Shown here piece by piece: positions 8,110 to 17,579 of a DNA stretch of 64,000 bases (its first letter is position 1; every line of letters begins with the position of its first letter). The DNA comes from Lachnospiraceae bacterium UBA3689 (lineage in GTDB: Bacteria > Bacillota > Clostridia > Lachnospirales > Lachnospiraceae). Where the stretch lies: NCBI GenBank assembly GCA_002371465.1, contig DFIU01000015.1, positions 91,568 to 155,567 on the forward strand, in the 5' to 3' direction. Under the pieces are notes generated by a model. The model made no database searches. It was not told the origin of the DNA and saw only the letters and a list, made by a program, of their open reading frames with translations. The translations under genes and the position numbers were made by a program.

Positions 8110-8973
8110 ATGTTAATTTCACTGAAAGCAATTCTGGATCTGGCGGAGTCCCGCAATATCGCAATCGGGGCATTCAATGTAACGACGTTGGAAGGCATCC
8201 GCGCCCTTGTGGACGCAGCGGAGGAACTGGATCAGCCGATCATCATGCAGTTCGCGAATGCAGCTCACAGTCAGCTGATTCCGCTTGAGATGATCGGACC
8301 GATTATGATGCAGTTTGCGGAGCGCGCCAGCGTTCCGGTTGCCGTCCACCTGGATCATGGGGCAAACTTTGAAGAGGTACATCGGGCTTTGGACCTGGGT
8401 TTTACCGGAGTCATGTATGACGGATCGACCTTGTCCTATGAGCAAAATGCGGCAAATACCCGCGCTGTCGTGGAGATGGCGGAGGAGTATGGAGCTTCCG
8501 TCGAAGCAGAGATCGGGGCTATGGGACGGGAGGAATTTGCCTCAGCCGGGGAAAGTTCAGAGCAGGAGGCGATTGCCGGAACTTATACCGATCCGGACCA
8601 GGCGGCAAAGTTCGTCCGGGAGACCGGGGTGGACTGTCTCGCCTGCTCCTTTGGCACGGTTCACGGCATTTATCTGAAGACGCCCCACCTCGATATCCCG
8701 CGTGTCGGAGAACTTAGAAGCAAGACCGGCGTTCCGATTGTCATGCACGGCGGCAGCGGCATCTCCGATGAGGACTTCGTCCGGGTCATTGATCAGGGCG
8801 TCCGCAAGATCAACTTCTATACCTATGCGGTCAAGTATGCCGGCGACGCAGTCAGACAGAAAATCGGTGCAGCCGACGGCAATATTTTCTTCCATGATAT
8901 TGCGTCCTGGGGCATGGAATCCATGAAGGAGACCTACCAAAAGACAATCCGGGTATTTTCCAAATTAAATTAA
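8110..8973 (+). CDS. class II (zinc) ketose-bisphosphate aldolase family protein
   Basis: This 287-residue TIM-barrel enzyme is of the FbaA/GatY/KbaY type, which reversibly cleaves a ketose (bis)phosphate to dihydroxyacetone phosphate and an aldehyde. The catalytic aspartate and first zinc histidine lie in VHLDHG (Asp82, His83), the other zinc ligands in FGTVHG (His185) and VMHGGSG (His213). The phosphate-binding GGSG and INFYTYAVKYA segments are present. The ribosome site GACAGGAGG precedes the ATG. Placed after a PfkB kinase and with D-lyxose isomerase in the module, it may act on a ketose 1-phosphate or a ketose bisphosphate. The substrate is an inference. Confidence 0.9.
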   Translation: MLISLKAILDLAESRNIAIGAFNVTTLEGIRALVDAAEELDQPIIMQFANAAHSQLIPLEMIGPIMMQFAERASVPVAVHLDHGANFEEVHRALDLGFTGVMYDGSTLSYEQNAANTRAVVEMAEEYGASVEAEIGAMGREEFASAGESSEQEAIAGTYTDPDQAAKFVRETGVDCLACSFGTVHGIYLKTPHLDIPRVGELRSKTGVPIVMHGGSGISDEDFVRVIDQGVRKINFYTYAVKYAGDAVRQKIGAADGNIFFHDIASWGMESMKETYQKTIRVFSKLN

Positions 8974-9088
8974 GATGATCCGTATCCTGTGTTAGAAACA
9001 GTCAGGTGTTTAAAACGTACCCCCTGGCAGGGACAATTCAATACTTTTTCTTTGATATGCAGGAATAGCTATGTTTACAGCATAAATT

Positions 9089-9153
9089 TGACAAATGTCA
9101 TTGGCGATAAGTGACAATCTTTACCTGACAGAAATGCTAATCCTGGCTATTAT
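9089..9153 (+). promoter_or_regulatory. double activator site and promoter of the ABC importer operon
   Basis: A perfect palindrome TGACA-AA-TGTCA (9089-9100) and a second site TGACA-AT-CTTTA (9112-9123) lie 23 bp apart. The second is centred 30.5 bp before the first base of the -10 box TATTAT (9148-9153), exactly as upstream of pfkB. An overlapping TATACT (9151-9156) is an alternative -10. No good -35 is present. Confidence 0.6.
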
Positions 9154-9216
9154 ACTGATAACAGCTGTGAGAAAGCTCATAGCAAAGGCGAAAGATTTCC
9201 AAAAGGAGGAAACGAG

Positions 9217-10302
9217 ATGAAGAAAAAGTTATTATCAGCCATGCTGGCACTTACCCTGGCCGGTTCTCTGGCAGCCTGCGGGGCATCCGGAGGGGCTCAG
9301 TCCGAAGTTCCCACCAGCAAGGCGTCACCTACGGCGGCGACCGAAGCGACATCGGAGGTGACGGAGGCAGGTTCGGCTTCTGCTGCGGAGGCGGCCTCTT
9401 CAACCGGCGTGACGGGCGGCCTTAGTACCAAGAATACGACCGGCAAGCACTATAAGTTCGGTTATACCTGTATGGACGGAACGAACCCCTTCTTCGTCAC
9501 GATCAATGAAGAGATGAAGAAGCTGATCGAGGCAAACGGCGACGAGCTGGTTACGACCGATCCGGGCAACGATGTCACCAAGCAGATCTCCCAGGTCGAG
9601 GATATGCTGTCCCAGGATCTGGACGGCCTCTTTATGAACCCGGTCGACGCGGAAGGAATCCTGCCGGCTCTTGACGAGGCGAAGGCGGAAAATATTCCCA
9701 TGGTCGGATTTGATACCCAGGTAGCTGATATGTCCTACGAAGTATCCTACACCGGTTCGGATAATTACAATGCCGGCAAGGTCGTTGGAGAAGATTTGGT
9801 CAAGAAGTGCCCGGACGGCGGCGATATCATCGTTCTGGATTCTCCGACCATGCAGTCTGTCGTAGACCGCACCAACGGTTTCCTGGATGCCATCGACGGT
9901 CATGGCTTTAATATCGTAGCCCAGCAGGACGCTAAGGGAAATCTGGAAGTCTCCATGGGCATTGCGGAAGACCTGCTTCAGGCTCATCCGGATGTTGTCG
10001 CCATCTTCGGCGGAAATGATCCGACCGCTCTCGGCGCTCTGGCAGCGGCAAATGCAGCGGGCGTGACCGACTGCAAGATCTACGGCGTCGACGGCTCTCC
10101 GGATATCAAGGCTGAGCTGGCAAAGGGTGACAGCCTCATCGAAGGCACCGGCGCTCAGTCCCCGATCAGCATTGCCGATCAGGCGGTTGCCATTATGTAT
10201 GCTGTCATGGCAGGTGAAGATGTTGAGGATACCTATCCGGTCAACACTTTCCTGATCACTGCCGACAACGTTGCGGATTACGGCACGGACGGCTGGCAGT
10301 AA
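9217..10302 (+). CDS. sugar ABC transporter substrate-binding lipoprotein (RbsB type)
   Basis: The 361-residue protein has a lipoprotein signal ending in LAACG, then an Ala/Ser/Thr/Glu-rich linker to about residue 68. A type I periplasmic-binding fold follows: YKFGYTCMDGTNPFFVTI, DLDGLFMNPVDAEGI, GVDGSPDIKAEL. It is the extracellular receptor of the ABC importer encoded next, handing the sugar to the permease. RbsB-like receptors bind pentoses and hexoses. The cluster context suggests D-lyxose, D-xylulose or a related sugar, but this is not proven. The strong ribosome site AAAGGAGG and the attenuating hairpin downstream fit the usual excess of receptor over transporter. Confidence 0.9.
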   Translation: MKKKLLSAMLALTLAGSLAACGASGGAQSEVPTSKASPTAATEATSEVTEAGSASAAEAASSTGVTGGLSTKNTTGKHYKFGYTCMDGTNPFFVTINEEMKKLIEANGDELVTTDPGNDVTKQISQVEDMLSQDLDGLFMNPVDAEGILPALDEAKAENIPMVGFDTQVADMSYEVSYTGSDNYNAGKVVGEDLVKKCPDGGDIIVLDSPTMQSVVDRTNGFLDAIDGHGFNIVAQQDAKGNLEVSMGIAEDLLQAHPDVVAIFGGNDPTALGALAAANAAGVTDCKIYGVDGSPDIKAELAKGDSLIEGTGAQSPISIADQAVAIMYAVMAGEDVEDTYPVNTFLITADNVADYGTDGWQ

Positions 10303-10399
10303 AGGGATTCTGACGGCAGGTCGGCAAGGCATCTCTTAAATCAAGTGAATGATACGGGTGCAGATGAAGGAAGCCTGCACTCGTAAGGAGTAAACAGGT

Positions 10400-10440
10400 G
10401 GCACTGCCGGATCCGTCAGGAAATGGCGGTGCCGCTTTTC
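10400..10440 (+). terminator. attenuating hairpin between receptor and ATPase genes
   Basis: GGCACTGCC pairs with GGCGGTGCC and is followed by a short T-rich stretch (GCTTTTCTT). The weak T-run suggests partial termination, lowering transcription of the ATPase and permease relative to the receptor. A second hairpin, GTGCAG...CTGCAC, lies just before it. Confidence 0.6.
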
Positions 10441-10501
10441 TTGAGACATTAGAGCGATGTGGTTGAATCAAGCAAAATAAGAAGAAAAAGTGGGTGATAC
10501 G

Positions 10502-11986
10502 TTGAGCGATCAGGTTATATTACGGATGAAAGAGATTACCAAGACTTTCCCCGGCGTCAAGGCTTTGGATCGGGTCTCCCTGGATCTGAAAGCAGGCGAG
10601 GTCCATGCCCTGCTCGGTGAAAACGGGGCGGGCAAGTCGACGCTGATCAAAGTCCTCGGCGGCATCTATCATGCCGATTCCGGAGAGATTGAGATCGACG
10701 GAAAGCCGGTAAAAATAGGCAGCGTGCCGGATGCGGAAGCGAACGGCATCGCGATTATCCACCAGGAACTGGTCCTGGTCCCCTATATGACGGTTGCCGA
10801 AAATATTTTCCTGGGACGGGAGATCGGAAAGGGCATTACGGCAAAGTTAAAGGATCAGGAACGGGAAGCCCAGAAGGTTCTGGACCAGCTGGGTATGAAT
10901 ATCAATGCAGGGACTCTGGTCAAGGACCTGTCCATTGCCCAGCAGCAGATGGTGGAAATTACAAAGGCTATCGCGGTTCATGCCAGGATCCTTGTCATGG
11001 ACGAGCCGACCTCCTCTATCCAGGAACGGGAAGTGGAAAATCTCTTCCACATCATGAGAGATCTGACGGCACAGGGAGTCGGAATCATTTATATCTCCCA
11101 TAAGATGTCGGAACTGACCGAGATCTGCGACCGGGTCACTGTCATGCGGGACGGTCAGGGGGTCGGAACCAAGGTTGTCGCGGAGACGACGCGCGATGAG
11201 CTGATCGCCATGATGGTCGGCCGCCAGATGACCAACTACTATGAACGGGATTTCCTGCCTCAGGGAGAGGAACTTTTAAGGGTGGAGAACCTGAACTCCG
11301 GGAAACAGGTCAGGAACGTGTCCTTCCAGGTCCATAAAGGGGAGATCGTCGGTTTTTCCGGTTTGGTCGGTGCCGGCCGCAGCGAGACGATGGAAGCCAT
11401 TTTCGGTCTTCGGCACAAGAGCGGCAACATCTATGTCAATGGGAAAAAGGTCCAGATCAAGAGCCCGACGGAGGCGCTCCGCCATGGAATCGCCTTAGTT
11501 CCCGAGAACCGAAAGGAAGAGGGACTCTATCTCATCCAGAGTGTCAAGTACAATACGACCATTGAGGTCCTGGACCGGTTTATGTCCCGCCTTAGGGTCA
11601 ATCGATCTAAGGAAGATGCGATCACAGAGCGCTATATTGAGATGATGAAGACCAAGACTCCATCCAAGGAACAGACCATCGGCAATCTGTCCGGCGGCAA
11701 TCAGCAGAAGGTGCTGATCGGGCGCTGGCTGGCGACCGATCCCAAGATCCTGATCCTTGATGAGCCGACCCGGGGCATCGATGTCGGAGCCAAGGCGGAG
11801 ATCTACGCAATTATGAACGCGCTGGTGAAAGAAGAGGGCGTTTCCATTGTGATGATCTCTTCGGAACTGCCGGAGATCATCAACATGAGCGACCGGGTCT
11901 ATGTGATGGGCGAGGGCGAGATCAAAGGGGAACTGAAGCATGAGGAGCTTTCGCAGCAGGCGATTATGAACCTTGCCGCGATCTGA
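10502..11986 (+). CDS. sugar ABC transporter ATPase with two nucleotide-binding domains (RbsA type)
   Basis: The protein of about 494 residues has two fused ABC domains, as in RbsA/MglA/XylG. The first has Walker A GENGAGKST, a divergent signature LSIAQQQ and Walker B ILVMDEPTSS. The second has a degenerate P-loop GLVGAGRSE, a full signature LSGGNQQKV and ILILDEPTRGIDVG. It powers the importer from the cytoplasmic side. The start is taken as TTG 10502 because GGTGAT lies three bases before it; GTG 10490 in the same frame is the alternative. The gene stands between receptor and permease genes of the same system. Confidence 0.92.
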   Translation: MSDQVILRMKEITKTFPGVKALDRVSLDLKAGEVHALLGENGAGKSTLIKVLGGIYHADSGEIEIDGKPVKIGSVPDAEANGIAIIHQELVLVPYMTVAENIFLGREIGKGITAKLKDQEREAQKVLDQLGMNINAGTLVKDLSIAQQQMVEITKAIAVHARILVMDEPTSSIQEREVENLFHIMRDLTAQGVGIIYISHKMSELTEICDRVTVMRDGQGVGTKVVAETTRDELIAMMVGRQMTNYYERDFLPQGEELLRVENLNSGKQVRNVSFQVHKGEIVGFSGLVGAGRSETMEAIFGLRHKSGNIYVNGKKVQIKSPTEALRHGIALVPENRKEEGLYLIQSVKYNTTIEVLDRFMSRLRVNRSKEDAITERYIEMMKTKTPSKEQTIGNLSGGNQQKVLIGRWLATDPKILILDEPTRGIDVGAKAEIYAIMNALVKEEGVSIVMISSELPEIINMSDRVYVMGEGEIKGELKHEELSQQAIMNLAAI

Positions 11987-12046
11987 GCGGATGACAGATA
12001 CCCAAAAGACAAGATAATTGGAAATTAAAAGAAGCTGGAGGAATCT

Positions 12047-13045
12047 ATGAACGAAGAAACTAAAAACGCGGCCAAGACCGCGCCGAAAAATGCCTTTCAG
12101 AGGTTTTTCTCTGAGAATATGGGTATCCTGGTCGCGCTGATTGTCCTGTGCGCCTTTCTGGCTATTTTCCCCGCGACAGGAGCCCACTTCCGTACCGTAA
12201 AGAACGTCTTTAACGTTCTTCGTCAGATCTCAACCAACCTGCTGCTGGCCTGCGGCATGACCATGGTCATCATTCTGGGCGGCATCGACCTGTCTGTCGG
12301 ATCGGTCATCGCTTTAGCCGGAGTCATTTCCGCGGGCTGTGTATCCCGCTATCACCTTCCGCTGGGCCTTGCCCTCTTGATCGGCATCCTGATCGGCGTC
12401 ATTTTTGGCTTGTTTAATGGATTTGTCATTTCCCGAACGACGATTCCAGCTTTCATCGTGACGCTGGCGACCATGAATATCGCCAGAGGCCTGGCAGGTG
12501 TCTATACGGGCGGCTCTCCGGTCCGGGTCGTCACTAAGGAATGGCAGTTTTTGGGGGCCGGTTATATCGCCGGAATTCCGGTTCCGGTCATCATCATGCT
12601 GGTCGTCTTTATCATTTCCCTGTTCATGCTGAACCGGACCAAGTTGGGCCGCCACATCTACGCGGTTGGAGGCAACGTCAAGGCTGCGGAATTTTCCGGC
12701 ATCGACGTGCAGAAGGTCAAGTTCATCGTCTTCACTTACTCCGGCATCATGGCGGGGCTGTCCGGCATCATTCTGGCATCCCGGATGTATTCGGGCCAGC
12801 CGACAGCAGGTGAAGGCGCGGAAATGGACGCGATTGCGGCGGTCGTCGTCGGCGGTACCTCCATGGCGGGCGGTTCCGGCAAGCTGGGCGGAACCTTGAT
12901 CGGAGCCCTGATCATCGGAATCTTAAATAACGGCCTCAATCTGATGAATATCAACTCCTTCTGGCAGACGGTCGTCAAGGGCGTGGTCATTCTCCTTGCG
13001 GTCATGATCGACTTCTTCCGCAACCGGAGCAAGAACGTCCAGTAA
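12047..13045 (+). CDS. sugar ABC transporter permease (RbsC type)
   Basis: This 332-residue membrane protein of the branched-chain/ribose permease family has about eight to ten hydrophobic helices. Family segments include GGIDLSVGSVIALAGVISAG near the third helix, FVISRTTIPAFIVTLATMNIARGL, and GRHIYAVGGNVKAAEFSGI in the cytoplasmic coupling loop. It forms the channel of the importer with the two-domain ATPase. ATG 12047 follows CTGGAGGAATCT. It is the last gene of the operon; a strong terminator follows. Confidence 0.93.
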   Translation: MNEETKNAAKTAPKNAFQRFFSENMGILVALIVLCAFLAIFPATGAHFRTVKNVFNVLRQISTNLLLACGMTMVIILGGIDLSVGSVIALAGVISAGCVSRYHLPLGLALLIGILIGVIFGLFNGFVISRTTIPAFIVTLATMNIARGLAGVYTGGSPVRVVTKEWQFLGAGYIAGIPVPVIIMLVVFIISLFMLNRTKLGRHIYAVGGNVKAAEFSGIDVQKVKFIVFTYSGIMAGLSGIILASRMYSGQPTAGEGAEMDAIAAVVVGGTSMAGGSGKLGGTLIGALIIGILNNGLNLMNINSFWQTVVKGVVILLAVMIDFFRNRSKNVQ

Positions 13046-13075
13046 AAAGTCTGAAAAGAAAACGAAAATATGGTA

Positions 13076-13110
13076 AAATCGGGGAGCAGTTTTAAACTTC
13101 CCGATTTTTT
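13076..13110 (+). terminator. intrinsic terminator after the permease gene
   Basis: AATCGGGGAG pairs with CTTCCCGATT around an AT-rich loop and runs into six T residues. A TATAAT at 13112-13117 directly after it may be the -10 of the following sensor operon. Confidence 0.88.
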
Positions 13111-13191
13111 GTATAATCAATACAGGAAGCAGTCAGGGCTTAGTTCTATGACGGAAGGTCCGGGAATCTGGGTTTTGCGGATGAGGTGGCT

Positions 13192-14181
13192 ATGAGCAAA
13201 GGGGCGGATGATAAAAAACAGATCCTGAGCACCATTTTGGTGACCCTTGCCTTACTGACTTCAATTCTGGCGGGAACCGTTCTCGTGTACCGAAAGACCG
13301 ACCAGAAGGGACCCCGCATTTTCGGCGCGACCTATATGACCATGAACAATCCCTACTTCACTTCGCTGAATGAAAGCATCCGGGAGGCGGTTGAGGCGAG
13401 GGGAGATATCCTGATGACCCGCGATCCGGCACAGAATCAGGACCGGCAGAACGAGCAGATTCGGGAGATGATCCGGGAGGGCATGACGGTCCTCTTTTTA
13501 AATCCGGTTGACTGGGATAGGGTCCAGCCTGCCCTTTCGGAGTGTAAGGAAGCGAAAGTCGCGGTCTTTGTCGTTGATACCTCTGTTCGGGACAGCAGCA
13601 ATGTGGTTTCCGTCATCCAGTCGGATCAGTATCTGGCAGGGCGGCTGATCGCCCGGGATATGAAGGAAATGTTTCCCGACGGCGCCAGGATCATCACCAT
13701 GTATCACTACAATATCCATTCGGCGGTTCAGCGGCTGAAGGGCTTTCAAAGCGAGATCGAAGGGGATGACCGCTATGAGGTCGTGGGTTCCACCAGCAAG
13801 ACGTCAGAGATCGAAACAGCAAATGAAGAGATGAACCGTATGCTTCGGGTCTATCACAATATCGATGTCGTGTTCGGAGCCAATGACCAGACCGCAATCG
13901 GGGCCCTGGCCTCGATTCAGTCCTATCTGGAGGAACATCCAAAATACGGCAGTGATATTCATGTCTACGGAGTGGATGGATCGCCGGATGCCAAACTCCT
14001 CATCAGCAGGGGAGAAATGGCGGGGACGGCAGCCCAGTATCCGGAAGAGATGGGCAGGAAGGCAGCCCAGGCAGCCTACGATTATCTGGACGGAAAATAT
14101 GTCCGAAAGAATTATACGATCCGGGTATCCTTGCTCAATAAGCAAAATATCGATCCGGGCAACTTAAATTCCTGGCAGTGA
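13192..14181 (+). CDS. membrane-tethered sugar-binding protein, probable sensor partner
   Basis: The protein has one N-terminal membrane helix (about residues 10-32, ILSTILVTLALLTSILAGTV) without a lipobox or clear cleavage site, followed by a complete RbsB-like binding domain (FGATYMTMNNPYFTSL, VLFLNPVDWDRV, VYGVDGSPDAKL). It is not beside a permease but opens an operon with a histidine kinase and response regulator. This matches the known XylFII-LytS arrangement, in which a tethered binding protein presents xylose to a kinase. I infer it senses the sugar outside the cell and signals to the kinase. ATG 13192 follows GAGGTGG; an in-frame GTG at 13186 is less likely. Its binding domain resembles the receptor at 9217. 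Confidence 0.8.
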   Translation: MSKGADDKKQILSTILVTLALLTSILAGTVLVYRKTDQKGPRIFGATYMTMNNPYFTSLNESIREAVEARGDILMTRDPAQNQDRQNEQIREMIREGMTVLFLNPVDWDRVQPALSECKEAKVAVFVVDTSVRDSSNVVSVIQSDQYLAGRLIARDMKEMFPDGARIITMYHYNIHSAVQRLKGFQSEIEGDDRYEVVGSTSKTSEIETANEEMNRMLRVYHNIDVVFGANDQTAIGALASIQSYLEEHPKYGSDIHVYGVDGSPDAKLLISRGEMAGTAAQYPEEMGRKAAQAAYDYLDGKYVRKNYTIRVSLLNKQNIDPGNLNSWQ

Positions 14182-14210
14182 TCGGATGAAAGCGCCGATA
14201 GGGGAAGCAA

Positions 14211-15560
14211 ATGAGGACGGAACGATTCGAAAAACTGAATATGGTCGAGAATTTCTTGTTCCTGGTCTGTTCCTCGACGGCGGTTCTCTACGCGGCTTTT
14301 TTCCTGGTCAGCACCGGCAGGATCATCCGCCATTTTAAGGCACGGGAATTTTTGGGACGGATTGATCGGATCCCCAGGAATCCCAAGGTAACCTTGATCC
14401 TGATCCTGGTCCTGATTGCCCTGCTGGCAGGGGATTTTACAGTGCACAGGCTCTTTTCGGATATTAAAAAGAACCTTTCTTTGCTGATGACAGCAGCGGA
14501 TCTCTTTATCTGTCTGGGCGTCGTCATCCTACTTGACTTTAATTTCAACGGCATTTTGCTCTGGTTTTTTGCGGTTGTCATTGCCAAGGTCGAGGGCAAG
14601 AAGGGCTATTATCCCATCATTATCCTGGCAATTGCGGTCTATACGCTCACCTATCCGTCGGTTGCTACCGTGGGCTTTCGGACCTACACCCTGGCGGATT
14701 TTCTGTCAACTTACACATCGTCCCAGAGGAGTTATCTGTCGGGCTTCTTCAATCTGCTCAATATCCTCTGTGTTGTCGGCTTTTTCATGGTCTGTGCCCT
14801 GATGATCGTCAGTAAGCAAAGAAGACTGGAAGAGTCCAATGCTCTGGCGGATCAGTTATCCCAGGCAAATGCCAGACTCAAGGAGACCAATCAGCAGTTG
14901 GAAGAGCTGATGGAAGAAAATGCTCACATGGCGGAAATCCGGGAACGGAACCGCATTGCCCGGGAGGTCCACGATACGATCGGCCACACCCTGACCGGGC
15001 TTGCATTTGGCGTTGATGCCTGCAAGGCTCTGGCTGACGGATCTTCCCGGGAATTAAAGGAGCAGCTGGAGATCTTAAGTACGGTGGCGAGAGAGGGGAT
15101 CAAGGATGTCCGCCAGTCCGTATCCAGCTTAAAGGTGGATGATGTGGAGGGACGGAATGTGATCTTCCGGATTCGGCGGATGCTGGAGAATACCAGGAGC
15201 GCGACGCATACGGAGATCCACTTTGACTGCCGCATCCCTTCCATGGTTCTGGATGAAGAGGAGGAACACGCTATTTACCGGATCGTGCAGGAAAGCGTGA
15301 CCAATGCGGTCCAGCACGGCCGTGCCCACTATATTTCGATTCAGTTCACCAAAGAAGAGGATCAGATCGGCATCTATATTCGGGACAACGGAAAGGGCTG
15401 TCCGCATCCGGAGGAGGGCTTTGGCCTGCGGCACATAAGGCAGCGGGTAGCCATGCTGCATGGCAGCATCCGCTTTGATGGCAGCGACGGCTTTGAGGTT
15501 GCGGCGAAAATTCCGGTCAGATGGAGAGAAAAGCAGGATGAAAGTACTAATTGCAGATGA
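14211..15560 (+). CDS. sensor histidine kinase (NarL/LiaS-type, HisKA_3)
   Basis: The 449-residue protein has about six N-terminal hydrophobic helices (up to residue 205), a coiled linker rich in Gln/Glu, and a HisKA_3 dimerisation domain. The phosphorylated histidine lies in REVHDTIGHTLTG (about residue 254). A HATPase domain follows with VTNAVQHGRA (N box), DNGKGC and GFGLRHIRQRV. It should autophosphorylate and pass phosphate to the response regulator whose gene overlaps its end. The extracellular part is too small to bind a sugar alone, which fits sensing through a tethered binding protein on either side of the operon. Confidence 0.92.
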   Translation: MRTERFEKLNMVENFLFLVCSSTAVLYAAFFLVSTGRIIRHFKAREFLGRIDRIPRNPKVTLILILVLIALLAGDFTVHRLFSDIKKNLSLLMTAADLFICLGVVILLDFNFNGILLWFFAVVIAKVEGKKGYYPIIILAIAVYTLTYPSVATVGFRTYTLADFLSTYTSSQRSYLSGFFNLLNILCVVGFFMVCALMIVSKQRRLEESNALADQLSQANARLKETNQQLEELMEENAHMAEIRERNRIAREVHDTIGHTLTGLAFGVDACKALADGSSRELKEQLEILSTVAREGIKDVRQSVSSLKVDDVEGRNVIFRIRRMLENTRSATHTEIHFDCRIPSMVLDEEEEHAIYRIVQESVTNAVQHGRAHYISIQFTKEEDQIGIYIRDNGKGCPHPEEGFGLRHIRQRVAMLHGSIRFDGSDGFEVAAKIPVRWREKQDESTNCR

Positions 15561-16203
15561 TCAGATGTTGATCAGGCAGAGCCTGAGGATTGTCCTTGAA
15601 AAAGAGGGAGCCGGTCAGCTGGAGGTGACAGACGCGGTCGGCGACGGGGAAGAGGTCCTGGCGTCGATTCGGCGGAAGCGGCCCGATGTAATCTTAATGG
15701 ATATCCGGATGCCGAAAATGGACGGCGTCCAGTGTACCAGGAAAATAAAGGAAACGGATCCGGATATCAAGATCATCATTTTGACGACTTTTGACGACGA
15801 TGAGTATGTCTTTGACGCCCTCCGCTTCGGCGCCAGCGGCTATCTTCTGAAGGGAATCAGCACGGACGAACTGATCCGCGCCATCGGGACGGTTTACCAG
15901 GGTCAGGCCATGCTCAATCCGGATATTGAAGTTAAGATGCTGCGGATGTTTTCCCGGCTCTCGGGAGAATATAAGAGACCGGCTACCCTTACCATCGATG
16001 AAAAAAATGTGGAACTTCTGACGGACAACGAATGGCGGATTATCGGAGAGGTCGCCAAGGGCAAGAGCAATAAAGAGATCGCGGAGACCTTGTGTTTTTC
16101 CCAGGGGACGGTCCGGAATTATCTGTCCGCAATTTTGGATAAGCTGGAACTTAGGGACCGGACCCAGCTGGCAATCTGGGCGGTTCAAAGAAATATGCAG
16201 TAA
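15538..16203 (+). CDS. NarL/FixJ-family response regulator
   Basis: The 221-residue protein has a receiver domain with the phosphoacceptor Asp55 in VILMDIRMPKMDG, the acidic pair DD at residues 7-8, and a C-terminal LuxR-type helix-turn-helix (about 159-215, LTDNEWRIIGEVAKGKSNKEI). The start ATG 15538 lies 23 bases inside the end of the kinase gene, so the two are translationally coupled. It is the best candidate for the factor that reads the TGACA-N2-TGTCA-like sites upstream of pfkB, the importer operon and D-lyxose isomerase; this link is inference. Confidence 0.93.
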   Translation: MKVLIADDQMLIRQSLRIVLEKEGAGQLEVTDAVGDGEEVLASIRRKRPDVILMDIRMPKMDGVQCTRKIKETDPDIKIIILTTFDDDEYVFDALRFGASGYLLKGISTDELIRAIGTVYQGQAMLNPDIEVKMLRMFSRLSGEYKRPATLTIDEKNVELLTDNEWRIIGEVAKGKSNKEIAETLCFSQGTVRNYLSAILDKLELRDRTQLAIWAVQRNMQ

Positions 16204-16223
16204 AGGATGAAGTTGGAAGGCTG

Positions 16224-17579
16224 ATGGAGCAAGGGCGGAGCAGGCATGGGAAACAATGGAAAAGAAGGGGGTGGGCAGCGGCAGCCTTGCTGTCTGCCAG
16301 TCTGATACTGCTTGTAATGAGCCTCCATGCCCGGGAGAACGGCAAAAAGATCCTCACGATCGGCGTCTTTAGCGGAAGCAACTGGGACGTAGCGGTTCAG
16401 GACAGCTATGCGGCTCTTGATGCGGCGATTGAGCAGTTTGAGAAGGTGCATCCGGATGTCACAATCCACTATGACAGCGGCATTCCCAAGGCGGACTATT
16501 CGGAATATCTCAGCCAGAAGATCCTAAAGGACGACGCGCCGGATCTTATGGTCGTGCCGGACGACGATTTTGACCGTCTGGTCAGGCTGGGCGTCCTGGA
16601 GGATCTGGACAAGTGGATGGACGGAGGGAATGGAGTCCAAAGAGAGAAGTATTTTCAGTCTGTGCTGAAGACCGGCCAGCACCAGGACCGGCAGTATGCC
16701 CTGCCGGTTGAAGCGATGCCCTACATGATGTTCGTCAACAAGACTTTGCTGGCAAAAGAGCTGGTCAAGATTCCGACGGAGAATTTTACCTTCGAGGACC
16801 TCTTTGACATCTGCCGCCGGGTGACCAAGGATACGAATCACGATGGCGTGCCGGACCAGTTCGGGATCTATAAATACGACTGGACCGATGCGGCGGTTTC
16901 GGCGGGAGCGGATCTGTTTGGAGAAAACGGCGGCAGGATCAATTTGACCGGAGCGGAAATGAAGCAGGCAGTCCTGCTCATGCAGAAGCTCTACCGTTTA
17001 AATGACGGGCAGACGGTCAACCAGGAGACTTTTGACAACGGCAGGGTCGCCTTCATGCCCCTGACCCTGGCGGAGTATCGGACCTATAAGACCTACCCCT
17101 ATAAAATCAAAAAGTATTCCAATTTTAAGTGGGATGTCATCGAAATGCCCAAGGGTCCCAACGGAGGCAACATTTCCCTGGTCCACACCTTAAATGTCGG
17201 GATGAGCGCGCGCAGCGGCAGGAAGAAGCTGGCCTGGGAATTTTTAAAGTACCTGTCCTGCGATGAGGACTTTCAGATGCAGCTTTTTAAGGAAATGCCG
17301 GTTGCATCCGTTTTGAAGTCGGTTATGGAATCAGAGGACGCGGATTATATCATGGTCCGGGACAATAACTCCCTGGTCCATGCCGAGACGATTGAAAAGG
17401 CAATTGAAACCGGCATTGCCGAGCCCAGGTTTGAAGGTTACAGGGAGGCGATGCAGTTGATCGACGGGGACATCCGTCAACTCTATTCATCGGATGCGGA
17501 GGCGACAGATCTGGACAACGCCCTTAGGATGACTCAGAGAAAAGTCAGGGACTATCTGGACCGATCGGACAAGCAGTGA
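16224..17579 (+). CDS. membrane-anchored extracellular solute-binding protein (family 1)
   Basis: The 451-residue protein has an N-terminal membrane helix (about residues 18-36) without a lipobox, then a family 1 (MalE/UgpB-like) binding domain. Visible segments are FEKVHPDVTIHYDSG, DDAPDLMVVPDDDFDRLVRLGVLEDL, ALPVEAMPYMMFVNKTLL and a calcium-loop-like DTNHDGVPDQFG. No permease or ATPase of the matching type is nearby. It closes the sensor operon 20 bases after the response regulator. It could be a second ligand presenter for the kinase or an orphan receptor using other transporters. The first of the 40-bp repeats upstream of the next gene overlaps its stop codon. Confidence 0.78.
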   Translation: MEQGRSRHGKQWKRRGWAAAALLSASLILLVMSLHARENGKKILTIGVFSGSNWDVAVQDSYAALDAAIEQFEKVHPDVTIHYDSGIPKADYSEYLSQKILKDDAPDLMVVPDDDFDRLVRLGVLEDLDKWMDGGNGVQREKYFQSVLKTGQHQDRQYALPVEAMPYMMFVNKTLLAKELVKIPTENFTFEDLFDICRRVTKDTNHDGVPDQFGIYKYDWTDAAVSAGADLFGENGGRINLTGAEMKQAVLLMQKLYRLNDGQTVNQETFDNGRVAFMPLTLAEYRTYKTYPYKIKKYSNFKWDVIEMPKGPNGGNISLVHTLNVGMSARSGRKKLAWEFLKYLSCDEDFQMQLFKEMPVASVLKSVMESEDADYIMVRDNNSLVHAETIEKAIETGIAEPRFEGYREAMQLIDGDIRQLYSSDAEATDLDNALRMTQRKVRDYLDRSDKQ

